This document shows positions 58,536-64,000 of a stretch of DNA of 64,000 nt, one piece after another. Made by a program: the position numbers and the translations under genes. Positions within the stretch are counted from its first letter, which is position 1; each line of letters opens with the position of its first letter. Source of the DNA: an uncultured bacterium (GTDB lineage: Bacteria > Margulisbacteria > Marinamargulisbacteria > SXXA01); contig CAIPHK010000040.1 in assembly GCA_903864835.1 (NCBI GenBank), forward strand, positions 101,505 to 165,504. The letters run 5' to 3'. Under the pieces are notes generated by a model. It saw only the letters and a list, made by a program, of their open reading frames with translations, was not told where the DNA came from and ran no database searches.

Positions 58536-59177
58536 CTACTCTTTAAGTTGAAACCGAATCGGCAATTCAAGCGTAGACGTCACTGGACGCCCTCCCAATT
58601 TCGCCGGAGAAAAACGCCATTTAATTACGGTCTTCGTTGCAGATAGATCGAGTAGGCGAAACCCAGAACTCCGCTTTACCTCAACCCGTGTGGGTACCCC
58701 ATTGCTATCGATCTCAACAGCTAATACCACCGTCCCTACTTGTCCGCGGCGGCGGGCGACTTCGGGATAGCTCGGAATCGGATTGTCATTGCCCACGGGC
58801 TCCGCGTCCACGTCCCCCATAGCGGATGGCAACGACTTCGACTCGACAGGGCCCCCGCCGTCGGTTTGGGGCACTGGCTCTTCGACCGCCTTTCCGACCT
58901 GCCGTCCATACGCTTCGGGTTCTAAGGGAGTTGAGAGCCCCTCCGAAAGAGACGGTTTGAATGCAGATACACTTGGCGGTCGGGGATGCCCAACGGACTT
59001 AGGCGCGGCCCCCAGTGTTACCTGAATTGTAGCTTTAGGTGTCCCCATATCCATCGCCGATGGCGGCGAGAGAATCACCACACCGCCAGCAAAAATAACC
59101 GCCGCGTGAAACGCTATCGAAATTAAAACACCAATTTTACGGTCTCGATCACCGGGGATCTCTGTCGGATACCTCAT
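58536..59177 (-). CDS. tonB: TonB-family energy transducer
   Basis: Transfers proton-motive energy from ExbBD to outer-membrane receptors. 213 residues: one N-terminal membrane helix (GVLISIAFHAAVIFAGGVVIL), a proline-rich periplasmic spacer (residues 45-130) and the C-terminal TonB fold with YPEVARRRGQVGTVVLAVEI and VKRSSGFRLLDLSATKTV. Its presence implies TonB-dependent receptors and thus an outer membrane. Ends the exbB-exbD-tonB operon; 5 bases separate it from exbD. Confidence 0.93.
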   Translation of the reverse strand: MRYPTEIPGDRDRKIGVLISIAFHAAVIFAGGVVILSPPSAMDMGTPKATIQVTLGAAPKSVGHPRPPSVSAFKPSLSEGLSTPLEPEAYGRQVGKAVEEPVPQTDGGGPVESKSLPSAMGDVDAEPVGNDNPIPSYPEVARRRGQVGTVVLAVEIDSNGVPTRVEVKRSSGFRLLDLSATKTVIKWRFSPAKLGGRPVTSTLELPIRFQLKE

Positions 59178-59182
59178 TGCGC

Positions 59183-59587
59183 CTAATTTCGGGTAAGAAT
59201 CGATACCTGCTGAAATCCAATATACCGAAGCTTGTCGAGAATGCTTACAACAGCGCCTAACCGAGAAGAATCGTCCCCATTGATGATAATCGTGGCCTCC
59301 GGATGGGTCGTCTTTACCACCCGTAACTGCTGAACCAATTCAGTCAGCGATACCAACGTCTTATCCAAATAAATATCCCCATTTTTTTTCACAGTAATCG
59401 TCACCGGATCATTTTTGGTGTTTCCGACACCGCTCGCCGCCCGGGGAAGCGTCACCGGAATCCCTTGATTTTTGATCATCCAAAGAGACACCATCACAAA
59501 TGTAGCCAGCAGAAAAAAAACAATATCAATAAGCGGGATAATTTCGATCCGAGCCCGTCTAAGATGGGAAGGGGACGGAATCCTCAT
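59183..59587 (-). CDS. exbD: ExbD/TolR-family protein
   Basis: Part of the proton channel that drives TonB. 134 residues with one N-terminal membrane helix carrying the key Asp, in IIPLIDIVFFLLATFVMV (near residue 21), then a periplasmic domain (ITVKKNGDIYLDKTLVS). Overlaps exbB by 4 bases and precedes tonB by 5, so this is a TonB-system set more than a Tol set. Confidence 0.93.
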   Translation of the reverse strand: MRIPSPSHLRRARIEIIPLIDIVFFLLATFVMVSLWMIKNQGIPVTLPRAASGVGNTKNDPVTITVKKNGDIYLDKTLVSLTELVQQLRVVKTTHPEATIIINGDDSSRLGAVVSILDKLRYIGFQQVSILTRN

Positions 59588-60198
59588 GGTGTCTTAGGGC
59601 TTTGTTTCATGAGCAAAATCTCGAGGTGCGTCGCCGCTTCCTCAATTTCGTGGCGCGCATCTTCCTGCCGTTTATTCAGATAGTTAAACGGAATCAACGA
59701 CACGCTCGCAACAACAAGCCCAAACGCGGTAGCAATAAGGGCTTCCGAAATTCCACCGGTAATCGTGGTGGGCGAATCAATACCGCTTGCACCTAAAAGC
59801 CCGAAGGAATGAATCATGCCTGTAACGGTACCCAAAAGCCCCAGCAAGGGAGCTAATGTAATAATTGTATCGAGAGTCGACAACCCTTTGCCAAATCGTT
59901 TTAACTCGCGATTAGCCGCCATCAGTAGTGCATTCGAAAACGAGTGTTCCCTATGGGCTAACCCATATATCAAAACGCGTGCAACAAAATCATTACTCAA
60001 TTTTCCGGCATGAATTGCAGCAGGAATATCTCCTTGCTCCATTTTGTCCAATATTACCTCAATAACCGCCGCATCCCGGGACCGAATTTCTCGAACAATA
60101 AAGATAATTCGTTCCGCAACAACCGATACGGAAATCACAGAGAGGATCAACAACGGCCACATAATTGGACCGCCTTTTAAGAAGAAATCGAGCATCAT
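59584..60198 (-). CDS. exbB: ExbB/TolQ-family proton channel protein
   Basis: Inner-membrane pentamer that forms the proton channel with ExbD. 204 residues, three helices: WPLLILSVISVSVVAERIIF, LDTIITLAPLLGLLGTVTGM and GISEALIATAFGLVVASVSLIPF. The helix pair near 115 and 160 carries the conserved TGMI and TALLATA-like residues. A clear TAGGAGG lies 9-12 bases before its ATG. First gene of exbB-exbD-tonB; the upstream 170 bases hold the REP-like element and the tRNA-Arg terminator. Confidence 0.93.
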   Translation of the reverse strand: MMLDFFLKGGPIMWPLLILSVISVSVVAERIIFIVREIRSRDAAVIEVILDKMEQGDIPAAIHAGKLSNDFVARVLIYGLAHREHSFSNALLMAANRELKRFGKGLSTLDTIITLAPLLGLLGTVTGMIHSFGLLGASGIDSPTTITGGISEALIATAFGLVVASVSLIPFNYLNKRQEDARHEIEEAATHLEILLMKQSPKTP

Positions 60199-60282
60199 TA
60201 TTGGATCAACCTCCTATGTACTCTAAAATAAAATCGCTATCAAATACAATAAGCTAAATAAACAGCGAGTTCACCGAGCGAG

Positions 60283-60335
60283 AGGGGAAGGCTCCAATCT
60301 GGCTCCGCCAGTTGGAGGGGGCGACGTGAGCCCCT
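60283..60335 (+). repeat. REP-like stem-loop element, copy 2
   Basis: aggggaaggctccaatctgg, then ctccgccagttggaggggg and a gcgacgtgagcccc tail. Aligns with 14141-14185; the stem is tccaa/ttgga here against tcaa/ttga there, so pairing is kept while bases change. Confidence 0.65.
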
Positions 60336-60366
60336 TACGATAAACCAATTTTTTGCTCAGCAAAAA
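60333..60366 (-). terminator. Hairpin after tRNA-Arg
   Basis: On the minus strand, directly downstream of the tRNA, ccaatttttgc pairs with gcaaaaaattgg (one bulged base) around a short loop, with an AT-rich flank. A plausible intrinsic terminator. Confidence 0.55.
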
Positions 60367-60367
60367 T

Positions 60368-60444
<77 letters not shown>

Positions 60445-60445
60445 A

Positions 60446-60940
60446 TTAACGCTCGTCAAAATATTTAGAAAAATCATCGGGTTTAATATTATCGATGAAG
60501 TCCCTAAATTTCTGAGCTTCTTCTTCGTCCTTCTCCGCATTCACCATTTTTGCCTTCAGCATGACTGCTTCTGACACAAAAATGGAAGCGGCTGTACGAA
60601 CTGCAACGGCAATTGCATCTGAGGGCCGGGCATCGACCCGAATAAGGGCACCTTGAGCCGGTTGCAACTCGATATAAGAATAAAACGTATTATCTACGAT
60701 TTCGTTGATAACGATCCGATGAACCTTGGCGTTAAATAATCCGATTATTTTGGTCAATAAATCATGGGTCATCGGACGGGGAGGCTTAAATTCTTGAAGT
60801 TCCATGGCAATCGCAGCAGCCTCGAACATACCGATCCAGATCGGCAAAAAATTACGCTCTTCCAAATCGCGCAACAACACGATCGGAGACATATTTTTGG
60901 GATCAAATCCGAGCCCACCCAATTGCATTTCAACCATCAT
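60446..60940 (-). CDS. Bifunctional nuclease family protein (DUF151)
   Basis: 164 residues matching the DUF151 bifunctional nuclease (BBD-like) family: VLLRDLEERNFLPIWIGMFEAAAIAM near the N-terminus, in which LPIWIGMFEAAAIAMEL is the core, PRPMTHDLLTKII, and VDARPSDAIAVAVRTAASIFV. Plant and bacterial members have RNase/DNase activity reported; the cellular role is not settled. The C-terminal acidic tail (EKDEEEAQKF) is common. It follows rplT by 30 bases and is likely in the infC-rpmI-rplT transcript. Confidence 0.92.
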   Translation of the reverse strand: MMVEMQLGGLGFDPKNMSPIVLLRDLEERNFLPIWIGMFEAAAIAMELQEFKPPRPMTHDLLTKIIGLFNAKVHRIVINEIVDNTFYSYIELQPAQGALIRVDARPSDAIAVAVRTAASIFVSEAVMLKAKMVNAEKDEEEAQKFRDFIDNIKPDDFSKYFDER

Positions 60941-60970
60941 TTAACCTTATTTTATCGAGATCGCTAACAG

Positions 60971-61318
60971 CTACTTCGATGCCAATTCTACAATATTTCG
61001 AAAGGTATCTGGATTAGAAACCGCTAATTCAGACAACATTTTTCTATTCACAATAATATTTTTGGTTTTTAAATGACCAATAAACTTTGAATACGAGACG
61101 CCTTCTGCGGTTACTGCCGCATTAATACGTGTAATCCAAAGCGCCCTAAAGTCACCTTTTTTATCTTTACGATCCACATACATGTGCCGCATGGCTTGCA
61201 ATACAGCCTGGTGAGCTTGCCGATATAGCTTTGATAAGCCGCCTCTATATCCTTTTGCAAACTTTAAAATTTTCTTACGTCGGTTTCTTGCTACATTTCC
61301 TCGTTTTACGCGTACCAT
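60971..61318 (-). CDS. rplT: 50S ribosomal protein L20
   Basis: 115 residues, close to the usual 117. [18 protein letters not shown] at the start, [38 protein letters not shown] and the C-terminal [15 protein letters not shown] domain. L20 is an assembly protein and, in many bacteria, represses this operon. It lies 54 bases downstream of rpmI in the standard infC-rpmI-rplT order. Confidence 0.98.
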   Translation of the reverse strand: MVRVKRGNVARNRRKKILKFAKGYRGGLSKLYRQAHQAVLQAMRHMYVDRKDKKGDFRALWITRINAAVTAEGVSYSKFIGHLKTKNIIVNRKMLSELAVSNPDTFRNIVELASK

Positions 61319-61372
61319 AACACCACTATCTCCTTAACTTTAATCCAAACTCTTTTTAACTACCCGGTCGCT

Positions 61373-61570
61373 CTACGCGTATGGCAAGCACGCCTTTATC
61401 TTTTTAATATCTGAACTTGATGCTTCAAAAAATCCACGCTTATTTCGTTTCAATTTTGACGATTTATCTCCCAATATATGCCTTCGCCCAGACAGATTAC
61501 GCATTACTTTTCCGTTTGCGGTAATCTTGAACCGCTTGGCGGCTGCTTTTTTTGTTTTTAATTTCGGCAT
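61373..61570 (-). CDS. rpmI: 50S ribosomal protein L35
   Basis: 65 residues, basic: MPKLKTKKAAAKRFKITANG, then GRRHILGDKSSKLKRNKRG, typical of L35. 60 bases downstream of infC and 54 upstream of rplT. Small ribosomal gene, no anomalies. Confidence 0.97.
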   Translation of the reverse strand: MPKLKTKKAAAKRFKITANGKVMRNLSGRRHILGDKSSKLKRNKRGFFEASSSDIKKIKACLPYA

Positions 61571-61630
61571 GATAATCGACTACTTTCTTCAAAAAACTAA
61601 GCCCTTTTTCTAGGGCCATTATAGACTACC

Positions 61631-62134
61631 CTATTTGGGGTTAACAAATGCCAACAAAGACCTTCCAGCTTGACTAACGTGCCCCTCTAGTAAACCCAAA
61701 TCTTTAGTCTGTTCAACAAATTTATCCATTATATTTCTACCAAGCTCTGGGTGGATAATTTCTCGGCCTCGAAATGACACCGACACTTTCACCTTGAACC
61801 CTTTTTCCAAAAACTCCCTTCCTCTGTTTACCCTAGTATTAAAATCGTTCTCCGACATCTTGGGACTCAACTTCAACTCTTTGATAATTTGTCCCTTAGA
61901 CTTTTTCTGAGAGAGCTTTTCTTTTTTTCGTTGTTGATATTTAAACTGTCCAAAATTAACAATTTTGCACACGGGAGGATCGGAGGTTTCAGAAACTAAC
62001 ATTAAATCAAGCCCGGCTTCTGCTGCCATATTCAACGCAATGTCCATTGCGACTACGCCGTGTTGGGTGCCATCGTCACCGATAAGCCGTACCGATCTTG
62101 CCTTGATTTTATCGTTCAATAAATATTTTTTTAT
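61631..62134 (-). CDS. infC: Translation initiation factor IF-3, probable ATA start
   Basis: Keeps ribosomal subunits apart and checks start-codon choice. 167 residues from ATA 62132-62134, which sits 7 bases after AGGAGG and gives IKKYLLNDKIKARSVRLIGDD, where IF-3 proteins begin (short: YLLNDKIKARSVRL). An ATG further upstream would add 24 residues without a ribosome site. IF-3 genes are known for AUU/AUC/AUA starts that allow autoregulation. Later: LDLMLVSETSDPPVCKIV, KELKLSPKMSENDF and VKVSVSFRGREIIHPELG. Starts the infC-rpmI-rplT-nuclease run. Confidence 0.95.
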   Translation of the reverse strand: MKKYLLNDKIKARSVRLIGDDGTQHGVVAMDIALNMAAEAGLDLMLVSETSDPPVCKIVNFGQFKYQQRKKEKLSQKKSKGQIIKELKLSPKMSENDFNTRVNRGREFLEKGFKVKVSVSFRGREIIHPELGRNIMDKFVEQTKDLGLLEGHVSQAGRSLLAFVNPK

Positions 62135-62189
62135 GAGACTTCCTCCTGATGCGTTTGCCGTAGAAAATATGTACCGGCGAGGCCGCGAG

Positions 62190-62219
62190 AGTATACACCC
62201 CCTCAAAAAATAGTGTCAA
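62190..62219 (-). promoter_or_regulatory. Strong sigma-70 promoter for infC-rpmI-rplT
   Basis: On the minus strand TTGACA (62219-62214) and TATACT (62195-62190) are 18 bases apart, nearly perfect consensus boxes. Transcription would start near 62183, about 50 bases before the ATA start codon. Confidence 0.8.
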
Positions 62220-62459
62220 CGAACACCCCTGAAGCATTTGAAACCAGCCCTCTTTTAATGTAATATTCCGCGTCCTCAGTTACCGACTTCGGAAACTAAA
62301 TCAAATTTGTGGATAACCTGTTAGTAACTTATAGATAACGGGTCGAAAAGTCCCCACATACCATAGTAATTTGACTTAATTTGAACTTAATTCGTGCGTA
62401 ATTATTGTGGCTATAGCCGGAAACTTACTCTTTTAATAAAATGTGGATAACCTGTTGAA
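62220..62459. promoter_or_regulatory. Upstream dnaA region with DnaA boxes
   Basis: Two perfect DnaA boxes (TGTGGATAA, reverse of TTATCCACA) at 62308-62316 and 62442-62450; both continue as TGTGGATAACCTGTT. AT-rich DNA lies between. It may hold the dnaA promoter, autoregulatory sites and one half of the origin. Confidence 0.7.
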
Positions 62460-63794
62460 ATGTTAGTGGATATCTGGTCTAAAGTTCTAGAAACCCTCCA
62501 ATCCGATCTCTCTGGCCCTGGATATCAGACATTTATTTCATCAACCTCCCCTCTCTCATTTGATGACAATGTACTTACCCTCCAAGTGGCCAATCGATTT
62601 TCAATGGATTGGATCAAAGAAAAGTGTGAAACTCGGATTCGAGATTCGCTTGAACGACAGGGTCATTACCCGGTAATCATCTCCTATCAGGTGTCTGACG
62701 CGTCTCCCAAGGTTGAAGACGAGCAAATTAGTCTATTAACGAGTACCTCAAAGCCCACTGAAACCCCTGGAATGTTTAATCCAAAATATACATTTGATAA
62801 CTTTATCGTCGGCCATAATAATCGATTTGCCCATGCGGCATCGGAGGCGGTATCAAAAGCCCCTGCGAAGGCCTACAATCCTCTGTTTATATATGGATCT
62901 GTTGGACTTGGAAAAACCCATCTTCTTCACGCCATTGGAAATGAGATCAAGAAAAAACATCCGAAACTTAAGTCATTTCTGGTTTCATCAGAGAAATTCA
63001 CCAATGAACTTATTAATTCAATAAAAGATAAAAAAATGGACCAATTTCGGACAAAATATCGCAATGTCGATATTCTATTAGTTGACGACATCCAATTCCT
63101 TGCCGGGAAAGAACAGACCCAAGAAGAGTTTTTTCACACATTCAATGAATTACATAGTAACAACAAACAAATTATTTTAACGTCAGATCGCCCACCTAAA
63201 GAAATTCCTACTTTAGAAATTAGACTTCGAACCCGATTTGAATGGGGGTTAATTGCCGATATGCAACCCCCTGAATTTGAAACAAGAATCGCAATTTTAA
63301 GAAAAAAAATTGAACTCTATAACATCCAAATTTCTGATGAAATTTTACATTTTATCGCTACCCAAATTCCAACCAACGTCCGAGAAATGGAAGGGTGTTT
63401 AACCAAAATTTCTGCATATGCGTCGCTACTTAACACCGAAATCACACTGTCCATTGCCAGCAATGTTATCCGGGATATGATTGGCGTTAAAAATGAGAAA
63501 CCAGTCACCATTACCTATATAAAGAGAAAAGTGTGTGACTACTTCAATGTATCTACCATTGATCTCTGCTCAAAAGGTCGAACTAGGGAATTGACCTATG
63601 CACGCCAAATAGCCATGTATTTGGCTCGCGAATTAACCAACGTCTCTTTACCTAAAATTGGGGAGAATTTTGGCGACCGCGACCATAGCACCGTTATGCA
63701 CGCCTGTGACAAAGTTAAAACGCTATTGATTAGCGATCCAGAAACAAAAAGTATTATAAATCTACTCATATCTAACATCAAAAACGACGAATAG
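62460..63794 (+). CDS. dnaA: Chromosomal replication initiator DnaA
   Basis: Melts the origin by binding DnaA boxes. 444 residues. Domain I (to about 80), variable linker, AAA+ domain III with Walker [20 protein letters not shown], Walker [13 protein letters not shown] and the sensor [20 protein letters not shown], and domain IV with the DNA-binding signature [15 protein letters not shown]. Start ATG 62460 has no obvious SD; the next in-frame GTG (62466) is less likely. Flanked on both sides by DnaA boxes. Confidence 0.98.
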   Translation: MLVDIWSKVLETLQSDLSGPGYQTFISSTSPLSFDDNVLTLQVANRFSMDWIKEKCETRIRDSLERQGHYPVIISYQVSDASPKVEDEQISLLTSTSKPTETPGMFNPKYTFDNFIVGHNNRFAHAASEAVSKAPAKAYNPLFIYGSVGLGKTHLLHAIGNEIKKKHPKLKSFLVSSEKFTNELINSIKDKKMDQFRTKYRNVDILLVDDIQFLAGKEQTQEEFFHTFNELHSNNKQIILTSDRPPKEIPTLEIRLRTRFEWGLIADMQPPEFETRIAILRKKIELYNIQISDEILHFIATQIPTNVREMEGCLTKISAYASLLNTEITLSIASNVIRDMIGVKNEKPVTITYIKRKVCDYFNVSTIDLCSKGRTRELTYARQIAMYLARELTNVSLPKIGENFGDRDHSTVMHACDKVKTLLISDPETKSIINLLISNIKNDE

Positions 63795-64000
63795 TACCCG
63801 GTGTATATCTTTTGTGATAACCTGCGCATAACCTGTTGATGATTGTGGATAACTAAATTTTTTGTATTTTCTCCACATTTTTTTCCACACCCCTAATATC
63901 GATTTTTGATTGAAAAACCAAATAAAAAATTACTTTTACACATATTAACAGCCCCCTACTTAATACTATATTTATATTAAATATATTAATCTTAAAAACA
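63795..64000. other. Candidate replication origin downstream of dnaA
   Basis: A perfect DnaA box (reverse, 63844-63852), two one-mismatch boxes on the plus strand (ttctccaca 63869-63877 and ttttccaca 63881-63889), and repeated ATAACCTG words just after dnaA are followed by very AT-rich sequence (63900-64000) that could be the unwinding element. The region runs off the window. Confidence 0.65.

Overview
The window looks like a chromosomal segment of a Gram-negative (diderm) bacterium of moderate GC, close to the replication origin. Evidence for an outer membrane is a TonB-ExbB-ExbD set and an SLBB-type polysaccharide export protein. dnaA lies at the right end, flanked by DnaA-box-containing AT-rich DNA. 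The phylum cannot be fixed from this sequence alone; the mix of a sigma-54 activator, a DUF151 nuclease next to rplT and a PASTA-domain pseudokinase suggests a poorly sampled lineage. No phage, insertion sequence or CRISPR array was seen.

Layout. (1) 0-8 kb: the end of a metal ABC transporter (two permeases), a CLC antiporter with fluoride-type motifs, a katG catalase-peroxidase bracketed by 35-bp direct repeats, a badly decayed Fic gene that has lost its active-site motif, then small-molecule and stress enzymes (glutaminase, glyoxalase I, a tautomerase, a rhodanese). (2) 8-17 kb: housekeeping valS-hisD, tRNA-Leu, a sigma-54 activator, a hairpin-rich gap and clpB. (3) 17-49.5 kb: a large surface-polysaccharide locus with an initiating PglC-type sugar transferase, three DegT-type aminotransferases, three glycosyltransferases or related enzymes, a flippase, an O-antigen ligase/polymerase, a Wzz-like protein, UDP-HexNAc dehydrogenase and epimerase, an SLBB exporter, and most of a pseudaminic acid pathway (pseB, C, G, I, F). 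Inside it sits a plus-strand acyl module: a MaoC-SDR fusion, an FkbH-type glyceryl transferase and an acyl carrier protein. Two ATP-grasp ligases suggest the sugars also receive unusual acyl or aminoacyl groups. (4) 49.5-57.5 kb: tRNA-Tyr, then eno, ftsB/divIC, an S1-domain gene, a secreted beta-propeller-like protein, a PASTA pseudokinase, ribD and purC in an overlapping chain, then tRNA-Asp. (5) 57.5-64 kb: a secreted protein, ssb, tonB-exbD-exbB, tRNA-Arg, the DUF151 nuclease, rplT-rpmI-infC (infC apparently starting at ATA), and dnaA with a candidate oriC.

The most unusual signal is a set of single in-frame TAA codons near the 5' ends of otherwise intact genes. Three are within 6 kb of the polysaccharide locus (MaoC-SDR codon 23, GNAT codon 35, polysaccharide deacetylase codon 35). 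A fourth is in the Fic remnant, where the family expects glutamine. TAA is also used as a normal terminator throughout, so simple reassignment is excluded; recent nonsense mutation, consensus error or local read-through remain. The most promising candidate system is the FkbH/ACP/MaoC-SDR acyl module embedded beside the pseudaminic acid genes.
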